DNA of 64,000 nucleotides from Lactobacillus sp. (GCA_022484695.1 JAKVKU010000013.1:29410-93409); one strand, 5' to 3'; shown: positions 8,421-17,626, numbered from the stretch's first letter. Made by a program: numbers and translations. Notes: a model not told the origin generated them from the letters alone.

Positions 8421-9947
8421 ATGAAAAAACACGTTAGTTTGTGGGCGTTATTGTCCATTATTTTAGTTGCCACGATACTGCTCACCAACACGCTGCTATA
8501 TGGCTCGATCTTGTATATTAATTCACAACATATTCAAAAAGAAGAGGGCCGTCTATTGCTGGCCACCGGCAAACAGCTGGCTTCAGAAGCACCCATCAAG
8601 TCAACCCTGTTAGCTAATCGCGCGACAGCTGAAGTGACAACTCATACGAATAACATGACGGAAAATTATAATTTTGATTTCATTGTGCTATTAAATATGC
8701 AGGGCATTCGGCTCACCCATCCCAATCAAGCTAAAATTGGTCAACCCTTTCAAGGGGGCGATGAAAAGAGAGCATTGTCTGGTCACCAATACACCTCGAT
8801 TAGTCGAGGAACTTTAGGAACCTCACTTCGGGGCTTTGTCCCCGTGTTTGATCAGGGCAAACAAATCGGTGTTGTCGCCTTAGGGATTAAGATGACTACC
8901 CTACAAACCCTGATTCAAGCCTCTCGCAGCGGGTATATCCTGTCCTTACTCATCAGCAGTGGCATTGGTTTGATCACCGCAACTTTGGTAGCCTATTATT
9001 TAAAACGACAACTATTGAATCTAGAACCCCAAGAAATCAGTCGACTACTGGAAGAACGGAATGCCATGCTCAACGAAACAAAAGACATCGTGGTGGTCAC
9101 CGATAACCAAGATAATATCACCTTAGCCAATAATGCCGCCAAGACCTTCTATCAGCAACTCACCAATACCGCACTGCCCCTGGAAGGCCAACCATTGCAA
9201 TTTTTATTGCCGGACAAGGCTCAAATTGACTCAAAGCGGCAGGTGGAGCAATTATACCGGCAAAACGGTCAGGATTACCTATTCTATCGGGCCCCCATTG
9301 TTGTGCGCCAACAAATTGTTGGGGCGATTATCTTTCTTAGAAATGCCACGGAGTCCCTTTTTGTCATGGATCAATTGGCCAATACCACGGCCTATGCCTC
9401 CGCACTACAAAGCCAATCCCATGAATTCATGAATAAACTACATATAATTTATGGCCTGGTTGATTTAGAGGCATATACGGAATTAAAAATTTACCTCAAC
9501 GATATTTTAAAACCCGCGGAAGCTTTCACCCATAATTTAGCCATCCTGGTGGAGAACCCCTTAATTGCGGGATTTCTAGTGGGCGAGCAGGAGAAGTTCG
9601 CCGAAGCCAAGCTCAATTTACAATTCGAAATTAGTACCGTCTTACCCAATAATGCCAACCAAGATGAAACCATCGCCGTCATCAATGTCTTGCGTTACAT
9701 CCACCACGTTTTGTTACAAAACCAATTATCCGGTGATATTATCTTAACCTTGCGCTATCAAGACAACGCCCTGTCGGCTACCTATGTTATTAATGCCGCC
9801 TTACAGCAACCAGCCCCAACCCAAGCCTTTCAAGAAAATTATTTTAAAGTATTGCTAGCAGATGCTGGTGGCCATTTTCAAATTACCCAACAACCCCCCA
9901 ATATTCATTTAGCATTAACCACTAACTATAAAGGTGTGATCAAATGA
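8421..9947 (+). CDS. maeK: CitA/DcuS-type sensor kinase for malate, with atypical C-terminal domain
   Basis: Start ATG 8421 follows GGAGGG; the protein has 508 residues. Layout: TM1 (about 8-30), extracytoplasmic PAS-like sensor (about 32-168; FDFIVLLNMQGIRLTH, RGFVPVF), TM2 (172-193), cytoplasmic PAS (about 212-310), then a CitA-type His box with H334 (SQSHEFMNKLHIIYGL). It pairs with maeR by a 4-bp overlap. Oddity: the last 120 residues have none of the usual HATPase signatures. The N-box region reads VINVLRYIHHVLL where NLIDNA-like is expected, and no DxGxG or GxGLG is present. The ATP-binding half is therefore highly diverged or inactive. The membrane sensor role is well supported; kinase activity is uncertain. 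Confidence 0.88.
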   Translation: MKKHVSLWALLSIILVATILLTNTLLYGSILYINSQHIQKEEGRLLLATGKQLASEAPIKSTLLANRATAEVTTHTNNMTENYNFDFIVLLNMQGIRLTHPNQAKIGQPFQGGDEKRALSGHQYTSISRGTLGTSLRGFVPVFDQGKQIGVVALGIKMTTLQTLIQASRSGYILSLLISSGIGLITATLVAYYLKRQLLNLEPQEISRLLEERNAMLNETKDIVVVTDNQDNITLANNAAKTFYQQLTNTALPLEGQPLQFLLPDKAQIDSKRQVEQLYRQNGQDYLFYRAPIVVRQQIVGAIIFLRNATESLFVMDQLANTTAYASALQSQSHEFMNKLHIIYGLVDLEAYTELKIYLNDILKPAEAFTHNLAILVENPLIAGFLVGEQEKFAEAKLNLQFEISTVLPNNANQDETIAVINVLRYIHHVLLQNQLSGDIILTLRYQDNALSATYVINAALQQPAPTQAFQENYFKVLLADAGGHFQITQQPPNIHLALTTNYKGVIK

Positions 9948-10627
9948 ACGTTTTAATTGTGGAAGACGACCCCATGGTAGAGTTTATCCATCGCAATTAT
10001 TTAGAGAAACTGGGCTACTTTACGAATATTTACTCGGCCAATGACACGCAAAGCGCCCTACAATTAATGGCTACTAAATCTATTCAATTACTGCTCTTAG
10101 ATATTCATTTGAAAACTAGCAATGGCCTAGAATTTCTTCGGACTTTGCGCACTCAACAGTATCGCGTTGATGTCATCGTGATTACCGCGGCCAATGAATC
10201 TTTAAATGTTCAAACTGGCTTCCACTTAGGGGCACTGGACTACTTGATCAAGCCCTTCACCTTCGAACGTTTTGCCAAAAGTATTCAGCTTTTTATCGAC
10301 AAATGCCAAAGCCTTAAAAATGAAACGATCGATCAACAAGCCATTGACCACTTAACCGCCACTCACCCAGCGGCCCCAATTCAAAATAAGGATGATGCCA
10401 TTCTTGAAAAGGGCCTGTCCCCTGAAACCTTGGCATTAATTACCACCACTATCCACCAGCTTGACCAACCCTTTAGTGTGCAGACCTTAGCCACCAAAAC
10501 CCAGCTCTCCCATGTCTCAGTGCGCAAATATTTAGCCTATCTTGAAACTAACCACCAATTGCAAGCTGAAACTATCTATACCAAAGTTGGCCGGCCTTAT
10601 AAGGTTTATCATGTAATTAAAGCTTAA
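9944..10627 (+). CDS. maeR: CitB/DcuR-type response regulator for malate genes
   Basis: A 227-residue regulator. The receiver domain (1-120) has D8/D9, phospho-acceptor D53 (LLLLDIHLK), T81 and K103 (YLIKPF). The C-terminal CitB-type helix-turn-helix (about 170-225) reads TLATKTQLSHVSVRKYLAYL and ends in VGRPYKVYHVI. Its start overlaps the maeK stop (ATGA). It is expected to activate maeP-maeE, probably through the 9-bp repeats at 8337-8372. All residues needed for phosphorylation are present, in contrast to the diverged partner kinase. Confidence 0.92.
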   Translation: MNVLIVEDDPMVEFIHRNYLEKLGYFTNIYSANDTQSALQLMATKSIQLLLLDIHLKTSNGLEFLRTLRTQQYRVDVIVITAANESLNVQTGFHLGALDYLIKPFTFERFAKSIQLFIDKCQSLKNETIDQQAIDHLTATHPAAPIQNKDDAILEKGLSPETLALITTTIHQLDQPFSVQTLATKTQLSHVSVRKYLAYLETNHQLQAETIYTKVGRPYKVYHVIKA

Positions 10628-10722
10628 TTGTAGGGCTTTGGTAAAAAGCGCTAACCTCACCCCCTGCACCAGATACGCATCCCCCCAAACATAGGTGCCA
10701 AACAGAAAGGACGTCCGATCTT

Positions 10723-11424
10723 TTGAAAACAACGATATTACTCGTGGAAGATGAACCGGGTCTAGCCGATTCACTGAAAACTGAATTTGAATTAGAAGAT
10801 ATGCAGGTCATTTGGGCCAAGGATGGCTTAGAAGCTTTAGCGAAATTTAAAGCCCATCAAAATCAAATCCAACTCATTATTTTGGACTGGATGCTCCCCA
10901 AATTAGATGGTTTTGGCGTCTTACGGCGTATTCGCAAAACCAGTGAAGTGCCGGTGATCATGCTGACTGCCCGGAACTATATTGGTGATAAAGTGGCCGG
11001 CCTCAGCGGTGGGGCTGATGATTACATCACCAAACCCTTTGAAATGGAAGAGCTCCTGGTCCGCATTGAAGTTGCCCTACGCCACGGCCAGCAAAATACC
11101 ACCTTTAACACCGGTTATCACATTGATGACCTCAGCGTGGACACCGATACCAAACGGGTCCAGCGCCATGGCCTGATCATCCCCTTGACCCAACGGGAAT
11201 ATGAATTGCTCCTGGTTTTATTGGCCCACCAGGACCAACCCTGTCCCAGAGATGACCTGTTAGATGCCGTTTGGGGCATTGACTTTGATGGCCAACCCAA
11301 TATTTTGGATGTTTATGTTCGTAATCTCCGGGCTAAAATCGATGCCAATCCCACTGAAAAAAAGTTGATCCATACCATCCGCGGCATTGGCTATATGATT
11401 TCTGACAACGTCGCGGCCTTATAA
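10723..11424 (+). CDS. OmpR/PhoB-family response regulator
   Basis: A 233-residue regulator. The receiver has E9/D10, D55 (LILDWMLP), T82 and K104 (YITKPFEM). A winged-helix domain (about 125-228) contains LTQREYELLLVLLAH, a recognition segment NILDVYVRNLRAKID and a C-terminal hairpin IHTIRGIGYMI. Start is TTG 10723, with AAAGGA 11 nt upstream, which is slightly long. The cognate kinase begins 5 bp downstream. The target genes are not proven; the next cluster (DedA, PAP2, glycosyltransferases) suggests envelope homeostasis. Confidence 0.93.
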   Translation: MKTTILLVEDEPGLADSLKTEFELEDMQVIWAKDGLEALAKFKAHQNQIQLIILDWMLPKLDGFGVLRRIRKTSEVPVIMLTARNYIGDKVAGLSGGADDYITKPFEMEELLVRIEVALRHGQQNTTFNTGYHIDDLSVDTDTKRVQRHGLIIPLTQREYELLLVLLAHQDQPCPRDDLLDAVWGIDFDGQPNILDVYVRNLRAKIDANPTEKKLIHTIRGIGYMISDNVAAL

Positions 11425-11429
11425 GTCAG

Positions 11430-12836
11430 GTGAGCTTATTGCTAAAAATGAAAAATCAATCCAGCGCTGCCATCATGTTACGTCATTTAATGGCCATGGT
11501 GGTCTGCATTACCTTGTCCCTAGGTATGCTTATTGTGATCGCAGTTGGCCATCAATTGCTGGAAGAAGTCACCAGCACTTCAGCCCATACCATGGCGAGT
11601 TTGAAGAAAACCGATATTGATAGTGATAATGATTGGGATATTTGGCGTAAAAATAGTACGCTAGACACCAGCTCCAGTTATATTGCCATTGATAATATGC
11701 GCGCTGATGCCAAAGTAAAACATTACTACTCCCCTAACACCGCTAAACTGCTGGCGGTTAAGCCAGTAGCCGTTCCGCTGATCCAAAATTTATATTATCG
11801 CACTGATAAAGGCTTATTTTTTCATCAGACGGTGCACGCCCGGGGCATTAAATACGAACTTTGGCAAAGCGTCCAAAGTCAAATGGCTATTTTAGGTCGA
11901 GTCATGACGGTGACGATTTTATTGTTGATTTTAACCTTATTCGTCAGTCCCTTTTATATCCGCCGCCTCACCCACAAACTGACGGATCCTTTACAAACCC
12001 TGTCAAAAAGCACCCAGAATATTATCGCCGCTGATCAACCTGATGACCAAGCCACCCAATTGCCTGTCCCCAAATACCCCACGGAAGTTGCTGACTTAGC
12101 AACCAGCTTTAATGCCTTGCTGGACCAGCTGCACCAACGGCAAGCCCAGCAGAAAAGTTTTGTGATGAATGCTGCCCATGAATTGCGCACGCCCATTGCA
12201 ACCATCAGAAGCCATGCCCAACTAATTGAACGCCACGCCAACCAACATCCTGAGATCGTTCCCAAATCTGTCTCTTACATTATTGATGAATCCCGTCAAA
12301 TGCAACAACTCATTGACGAACTGCTGCAACTGTCCCATGCGGATCAATTGCCCCTGCAGATGCAGCGCTTTAACCTAAGTACCACCGTTGCTGATTTGCT
12401 CCTGCAATTAACCTCCACCATTGCCCAACCCATCACCAGCACCATTGCACCAGGTATTTTCATTGAAGGTAATGCAGCGGCGCTCACCCAAATCGTCGAT
12501 AATTTAATCACCAATGCTGGCAAATACTCGCCGGCAAATAGCACCATCCAGGTAACCTTGACCCAAACTGAACCTGACCAAGTTAACCTAACCGTCGCCG
12601 ATCAGGGACGGGGCATTGATCCTAAAGATCGAGCGCACATTTTCGAACGATTTTACCGCAGTGCCGATGTGCGCGGTTCCGTGCCAGGTACCGGCTTAGG
12701 CCTGGCCATTGCCGCCCAATTAGCCAAGATGAGTCATGGTCATTTTGAAGTCACCGCTAATCATCCTAAGGGAACCACCATGCAACTGATCCTCCCCTTA
12801 CATCAACCCACTGAAGAAGCTCAAAAAAATGATTGA
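11430..12836 (+). CDS. OmpR-type sensor histidine kinase
   Basis: About 468 residues. Layout: TM1 (about 20-42), extracytoplasmic loop (43-155), TM2 (157-175), HAMP (178-238), HisKA with H250 (VMNAAHELRTPIATIRSHAQ), and HATPase with N-box IVDNLITNAGKYS, G1 VADQGRGID, F-box FERFYRS and G2 GTGLGLAIA. A complete, canonical kinase. The start is uncertain: GTG 11430, TTG 11439 (closest to AGGTGAG) and ATG 11448 are all in frame. The stop codon lies inside a strong terminator, so the two-component pair is a closed unit. Confidence 0.93.
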   Translation: MSLLLKMKNQSSAAIMLRHLMAMVVCITLSLGMLIVIAVGHQLLEEVTSTSAHTMASLKKTDIDSDNDWDIWRKNSTLDTSSSYIAIDNMRADAKVKHYYSPNTAKLLAVKPVAVPLIQNLYYRTDKGLFFHQTVHARGIKYELWQSVQSQMAILGRVMTVTILLLILTLFVSPFYIRRLTHKLTDPLQTLSKSTQNIIAADQPDDQATQLPVPKYPTEVADLATSFNALLDQLHQRQAQQKSFVMNAAHELRTPIATIRSHAQLIERHANQHPEIVPKSVSYIIDESRQMQQLIDELLQLSHADQLPLQMQRFNLSTTVADLLLQLTSTIAQPITSTIAPGIFIEGNAAALTQIVDNLITNAGKYSPANSTIQVTLTQTEPDQVNLTVADQGRGIDPKDRAHIFERFYRSADVRGSVPGTGLGLAIAAQLAKMSHGHFEVTANHPKGTTMQLILPLHQPTEEAQKND

Positions 12837-12856
12837 TTTTTTTGAGCTTCTTTTTT
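12813..12856 (+). terminator. Strong intrinsic terminator overlapping the kinase stop
   Basis: A 17-bp perfect stem (arms 12813-12830 and 12836-12853, with GAAGCTC/GAGCTTC at the base) and a 5-nt loop are followed by T residues. The stop codon TGA is inside the loop/stem, leaving no 3' untranslated spacer. Confidence 0.9.
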
Positions 12857-12897
12857 CTTGGCAATTTATAAGACATTCTGAAAAAAACTCAGAATTC

Positions 12898-12920
12898 AGC
12901 CCCGCTGTAGCGGGCTTTTA
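12898..12920 (+). other. GC hairpin in the leader before the DedA gene
   Basis: AGCCCCGC and GCGGGCT pair around a TGTA loop with one bulge and are followed by TTTT. A weaker TTCTGA/TCAGAA hairpin precedes it (12875-12893), and a T6 run occurs near 12980. This 220-bp gap may hold a second terminator or an attenuator; I match it to no known riboswitch class. Confidence 0.4.
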
Positions 12921-13059
12921 CAACGGTCCCGTCGGCAAAATTCAGGTTAGCTTTAGTTTAGCTAGCTAGGTGCCACGCCTTTTTTCAACTATGCTAAGCC
13001 CATGATACAGTTTGCATCCTATCACTGTAGTCATTCAAATTATGCAGGGGGCTTGGCTT

Positions 13060-13710
13060 ATGTCACTTTCAATACTCTTATCCTTTATCCCAAATATCGA
13101 TCAACTTCTACCGCAGTTGATTAGCCAGTATGGCAATTTCATTTATATCGGTTTATTTTTACTGATTTTTATCGAGACCGGCCTAGTCATCTTCCCGTTT
13201 CTCCCCGGAGATTCATTACTGTTCCTATGCGGCTCCCTAGCCGCACTTTCAAAACAGTCTTTGAATATTTGGCTCTTGCTGATCCTGCTGACGTTAGCAG
13301 CAGTTAGTGGCGATGCCGTGAATTTCGAAGTTGGCCAACATTTCGGTCATTATTTGACCACAACTTCCAAATTAAATCGCTTTATTAAGCCCCAATACCT
13401 GCAACGCTCACAGGCCTTCTTCAACCAACATGGCAAACTGGCTATTTTCTTAGGCCGCTTCATCCCAATTATTCGGACCTTTATCCCCTTTACAGCGGGC
13501 ATCGGGCAAATGCGTTACCGCGACTTCATCGCCTACAATATTAGCGGCGGTTTCAGTTGGGTCCTATTGGCCCTGGGCGCGGGTTATTTCTTGGGCAACA
13601 TCGCCTTCGTCAAAGCCCATTTCGAACTCCTTTTAATTGCCATCGTCTTAATTTCACTGCTACCAGTGCTAGTGATGGCTCTGCGTAAAAAAGGGGGTGC
13701 TGTGCAATGA
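13060..13710 (+). CDS. DedA-family membrane protein
   Basis: About 216 residues from ATG 13060, which has AGGGGG 8 nt upstream; longer in-frame starts lack a site. Family landmarks: E39 and the FLPGDSLLF segment (47-55), and the GRFIPIIRTF motif (132-141) with essential arginines, between hydrophobic helices. DedA/SNARE-associated proteins move lipids across the membrane; some members (UptA) return undecaprenyl phosphate to the cytosolic face. It overlaps the PAP2 gene by 4 bp. The pair could regenerate and recycle the undecaprenyl carrier. Confidence 0.9.
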   Translation: MSLSILLSFIPNIDQLLPQLISQYGNFIYIGLFLLIFIETGLVIFPFLPGDSLLFLCGSLAALSKQSLNIWLLLILLTLAAVSGDAVNFEVGQHFGHYLTTTSKLNRFIKPQYLQRSQAFFNQHGKLAIFLGRFIPIIRTFIPFTAGIGQMRYRDFIAYNISGGFSWVLLALGAGYFLGNIAFVKAHFELLLIAIVLISLLPVLVMALRKKGGAVQ

Positions 13711-14363
13711 CCCTAAAAAAACGCTATTTCTACGGCCATGCTTTACTGCTTATCTTTTTATTTTTGGCGGTCAATGTGATGTTGCAGACCAGCTGGTTAA
13801 CCCGAATGGATCACCAACTACAAACGCAGCTAGCCACCACAAGTACCATAAATATAACGATTTTTAAAACAATTGCTTTCTTAGGCAGTCCCGCAACGGT
13901 TATGGTGTTAACGGCCATACTTTGTGGGTATCTATGGTTTTATCGCAGTCCGGCGTACAGTATATGGATCGCCACCATTCAACTGACCGGCGCGGGTATC
14001 GTTGAAGTGATCAAATACATCGTGCAACGGGCTCGGCCGCTTCATCAAATCGTGCCGGATACTGGCTTTAGTTTTCCCAGTGGCCATACATTTTGTACTA
14101 CAATTTTCATCTGTACCTTATTAATGGTGGGCCTGCCCCTGATCAAAGATCAAGAAAAGCAATTAGCGGTCACCTTAATGGCCATTGTCTGGCTGTTAAT
14201 GGTCGCTGCTTCTCGAATTGTACTGCGGGATCATTTTCCATCAGATGTCTTGGGCAGTCTGCTGATGGCCGGTGCTTTTTGGCTACTGTTTATCCCCCAA
14301 GAAGCCTTCATCCTGGGCATTATGAAGCGCCAGCTGTTTAAAGGTTGGTCCTCCAAACTGTAA
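13707..14363 (+). CDS. PAP2-superfamily membrane phosphatase (BcrC/undecaprenyl-PP phosphatase-like)
   Basis: 218 residues, about five to six helices. The full acid-phosphatase triad is present: K103-x6-R110-P (KYIVQRARP), PSGH at 124-127, and S169-R170-x5-H176-x3-D180. These residues face outward in lipid-phosphate phosphatases, which dephosphorylate undecaprenyl pyrophosphate or phosphatidylglycerol phosphate. The 4-bp overlap with the DedA gene suggests coupled functions at the lipid carrier. The exact substrate is inferred. Confidence 0.9.
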   Translation: MTLKKRYFYGHALLLIFLFLAVNVMLQTSWLTRMDHQLQTQLATTSTINITIFKTIAFLGSPATVMVLTAILCGYLWFYRSPAYSIWIATIQLTGAGIVEVIKYIVQRARPLHQIVPDTGFSFPSGHTFCTTIFICTLLMVGLPLIKDQEKQLAVTLMAIVWLLMVAASRIVLRDHFPSDVLGSLLMAGAFWLLFIPQEAFILGIMKRQLFKGWSSKL

Positions 14364-14512
14364 TCAGGACGCCCGTCTGTAAATAATCATTACTTTTGTA
14401 AAACTTATGTAAAAATACGCCCCTTGCAGATTATCACAAGTTGTTTCAAGATGGTTATGGAAACACCATCGCTAAATTGTTAATCAGACTTAAAGTTGGG
14501 TGTGATCAAGAA

Positions 14513-16477
14513 ATGTCTAAAGCGCGTCAGCTAATGCTGCTGCCGATCTTACTGGCAATTTGTTTAATCTTTGGTATCTTCAGCAAACTTTATAACTTTA
14601 ATACCTATCTTGACGGTGCCGTTATCCTTTTATTAAGTGGCAGTATCATGCTGACTTGGTACTTGCTAGCCCCATTTATCAACCGACTCACCCGCCCGCA
14701 AATTAAAGGCATCATCGTGCTGGTTTTAGGCTTGATGTTACTCTTGCAGATCCTCATTTTGATCTATCTGCCAGATACCATTTTTCATGATCCTTATCGC
14801 GTCTTATCCCAGGCTGACAAAATGGCCGCAGGCAAAGTCAGTTGGAAAACCACTTATTTCTGGCGCTATCCCAATAATGTTCCCATCACTTACTTACTGG
14901 CTTTATGGCTACGTTTGACACTGTGGTTGGGGTTAAGTACAAATGTTGCGCTGGATATGATGAATGTTGTGCTGTTAGATATATTTATCTGCCTAGTTCT
15001 TTATACCCTCTACCAATGTCGGCAAAAAAACACCATCTTATTGGGCACCCTGGCTTTTCTAACCATGACACCCTTTGCCTATACTTATTATCTCCAGGTA
15101 TTTTATTCTGATTTACCTGCGATGCTCAGCTTATTGGTTATTTTCCGCACCTTAATCTTTTGGCCCCGTCGCTCTAAACAACAACGTTTTGGTAGTGGTG
15201 TATTGCTTTGTGCCGCCGTCTTGTTAGGCCAATTGCTCAAGCCAAATCTGATTGTACTGCTACCAGCCCTGGCCATTTTATTGGGCTTAATCTTTGGTAA
15301 AAAAATAGGCCATCATTTCAAATTGTGGACCCCCGTTTTACTGATTGTCTTGGGTTTTGCTTTAAGCCTGCCGGCCAAACAATTGATCTATACCGCCAGT
15401 AACTTCCAGCCGCATGCCGCTTATGAATTGCCGGTCACTTCTTGGATATTGACCGGTACCAATGCCGCTTCTAAGGGGACTTACGCCAGCGCAGATGTGC
15501 AACATGCCGTCAAACTCCCCAATAAACAAGCCCGCCAGCAATATGATTTAAAGGCGATTGCCACGCGGGTCCAACGCCTGGGGCCAAAAGGACTGTTGAA
15601 ACTATGGGCCGTCAAATTAGGTGTCTTCTTCGATGTCAGCGCCATTCAAGATTGGTATAACGGTGGTTTTCGCGCCGCCCCAGCCTGGTATCAAAATCAT
15701 GCCCAGTTCCTTAGTACATTGACGGCAATCACTTATCAAGTAGCCACAATCGTGCTTTTACTGACTGCTAGCTGGCGCTTAATCATTTGGCGGCCTAATT
15801 TAAAACATACGGCAGATGTGGTGGCCCTATTGGCCGTTCTCACAACTTTAGGTTATTTAGCCTTCCATGTTATTTTTTGGGAGGTTGAAGCCCGGTATGG
15901 CCAATTGATCTTACCCCTGCTCATTTTCCAAATTGCAGCTTTGCCGAAACCACGGCCAAACCACAACTTCAATCCACATTTATTGCCCCTTTTGCTGGTT
16001 TTAGTCACCGGGATTGGTTTAATGGGTTGGTCCAAGTGGCTGGCTGACAATTATCCGAGAACCCAAGTGGTGGCAGCCCAACGTAGTCAACTCTCTGCCC
16101 AATATCATGCCTTGCCCACCTTGCTGGCTGCCGGCAGTACCATCACCCAACAAGTCGCCATAAATGCCAGCGCCACTTATTTTTCCGTGCAGATCCATCA
16201 AAATGTCAAGGTCTTGGTACGACTGACCAATCTCAAAACTCACCAAACTTACAATTTAAAGCGCCAAAATGATGTTTATCGTCTCACCCAGGCGTTAAAT
16301 ACCGGTAAATATCGCATAACGGTCACAAATAATTGCAATACTGGTCAGCAAATTGATATTATAAATACCTATCATTACCAATTAGCTAACTATCCTTTAA
16401 TGATTCATAATCAAAAACATTTTACAAGTTCATTGGTTTACACTGCCCTCGCGCAACAAAATGCAGTACCATTTTAA
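14513..16477 (+). CDS. GT-C fold integral membrane glycosyltransferase
   Basis: About 654 residues from ATG 14513 (weak GGGTG site; a TTG at 14441 would add 24 residues). About 11-12 hydrophobic segments fill residues 1-500, and a soluble, beta-rich C-terminal domain of about 140 residues should lie outside the cell. In the first long loop, FHDPYR and the following WKTTYFWRYPNN resemble catalytic loops of polyprenyl-phosphate-sugar-dependent GT-C enzymes. The next gene makes such a donor, so the two probably glycosylate an envelope polymer or lipid. No exact family name is claimed. Confidence 0.8.
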   Translation: MSKARQLMLLPILLAICLIFGIFSKLYNFNTYLDGAVILLLSGSIMLTWYLLAPFINRLTRPQIKGIIVLVLGLMLLLQILILIYLPDTIFHDPYRVLSQADKMAAGKVSWKTTYFWRYPNNVPITYLLALWLRLTLWLGLSTNVALDMMNVVLLDIFICLVLYTLYQCRQKNTILLGTLAFLTMTPFAYTYYLQVFYSDLPAMLSLLVIFRTLIFWPRRSKQQRFGSGVLLCAAVLLGQLLKPNLIVLLPALAILLGLIFGKKIGHHFKLWTPVLLIVLGFALSLPAKQLIYTASNFQPHAAYELPVTSWILTGTNAASKGTYASADVQHAVKLPNKQARQQYDLKAIATRVQRLGPKGLLKLWAVKLGVFFDVSAIQDWYNGGFRAAPAWYQNHAQFLSTLTAITYQVATIVLLLTASWRLIIWRPNLKHTADVVALLAVLTTLGYLAFHVIFWEVEARYGQLILPLLIFQIAALPKPRPNHNFNPHLLPLLLVLVTGIGLMGWSKWLADNYPRTQVVAAQRSQLSAQYHALPTLLAAGSTITQQVAINASATYFSVQIHQNVKVLVRLTNLKTHQTYNLKRQNDVYRLTQALNTGKYRITVTNNCNTGQQIDIINTYHYQLANYPLMIHNQKHFTSSLVYTALAQQNAVPF

Positions 16478-16583
16478 CGGCTGGGCTACAATAAAGTTAG
16501 TCGTTACGTTACAATTAAAACGGCATTTATTTTATGCCTTCGAAATTATATTTTGCGAAAATGAAGAGAACGGGGCCTTATTT

Positions 16584-17570
16584 ATGAACAGGGATTTCAT
16601 TTCAATCGTCTTGCCAGTCTATAACGAAACAGCAGGTATTCAAAAAACCATTGATGTGTTGCTTGATTACTGCCAGGATCAACCAGAACATTATGAGTTG
16701 ATTTTTGTCAACGATGGGTCCACAGACGATACTGAAGCTATCTTAAAAAAGAATGCCTTAGCCCATCCCAGCGTCAAATTCATTTCTTTTTCCAGAAACT
16801 TTGGGCAGCAATTGGCCATTTCTGCTGGTCTGCATTATGCCCAAGGTGCCGCAGTGGTGGTGATGGATGCGGATTTGCAAGACCCACCCAGCATCATCCC
16901 CACGATGATCGACAAGTGGCGCCAAGGCTTTGATGTGGTGGCCGGCCAACGCCAGCAACGAGAAGGCGAAACCTTTTTCAAGAAAGCTTCGGCCAGTTTG
17001 TTTTACCGCCTGTTGCAACAAATCACCAGTGTCCATATGCCCTTAGACACCGGGGACTTTCGCTTAATGGACCGTCGGGTGGTGGCGGTTTTAAACCAAA
17101 TGCCTGAGACTGATCCTTTTTTGCGGGGAATGGTGAGCTGGCTGGGCTTTAAGCAGACCACGGTACATTATGTCCGCCAAGAACGCTTCTCCGGTGAAAC
17201 TAAATATACCCTGCGGAAGATGTTAAAGTTGGCCACGGATGGCTTAGTGTCCTTTTCAATGGTGCCCTTAAAGTTGGCCCAGTGGCTAGGGGGTCTCTTG
17301 TTGTTAGGAGCCTTGACTAGCCTGATCATCGGCATCGTGAGCGGTTTTACCTTAGGCGTAGAAATTGCCCTATTTAGTCTGATGGTCGGCGGCTTTATCC
17401 TGGTTAGCTTGGGCATTTTAGGCAATTACATCGGCCGCATCTTCATGCAATCCCGGGGTCGACCCTTATATGTGGTTGCAGAAACTTATGGTTTTGATGA
17501 ACAGACTAAGCCCCATCCCGGATCAACTTATCCCCAACCCTATACCATCAAAAAAGCCGCTGGAAAATAA
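16584..17570 (+). CDS. Polyprenyl-phosphate glycosyltransferase, GT2 (GtrB/CsbB/YkoT-like)
   Basis: 328 residues from ATG 16584; longer in-frame starts lack homology. GT2 domain (5-220): VLPVYNE, FVNDGSTDD (41-49), DADLQDPP around 95-102, RNFGQQLAISAG and the acceptor-side segment GDFRLMDR. Two C-terminal helices (about 235-258 and 268-290) are typical of DPM1/GtrB enzymes that load a sugar onto undecaprenyl phosphate at the inner leaflet. It works logically with the upstream GT-C enzyme. A terminator overlaps its stop. Confidence 0.93.
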   Translation: MNRDFISIVLPVYNETAGIQKTIDVLLDYCQDQPEHYELIFVNDGSTDDTEAILKKNALAHPSVKFISFSRNFGQQLAISAGLHYAQGAAVVVMDADLQDPPSIIPTMIDKWRQGFDVVAGQRQQREGETFFKKASASLFYRLLQQITSVHMPLDTGDFRLMDRRVVAVLNQMPETDPFLRGMVSWLGFKQTTVHYVRQERFSGETKYTLRKMLKLATDGLVSFSMVPLKLAQWLGGLLLLGALTSLIIGIVSGFTLGVEIALFSLMVGGFILVSLGILGNYIGRIFMQSRGRPLYVVAETYGFDEQTKPHPGSTYPQPYTIKKAAGK

Positions 17571-17587
17571 CTTCCGGCGGTTTTTTA
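17552..17587 (+). terminator. Intrinsic terminator of the envelope cluster
   Basis: The stem CCGCTGGAA/TTCCGGCGG (one G-T pair) around an AATAAC loop is followed by six T. It includes the GT2 stop codon. Confidence 0.88.
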
Positions 17588-17626
17588 TGTTGCGTATTGA
17601 ATTTGATATTGCGATAATTGCTGAAC

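Noticed and set aside
12875..12893. Riboswitch identity for the hairpins before the DedA gene
   Set aside because: No conserved core of any riboswitch class I know could be matched; left as an unexplained leader.
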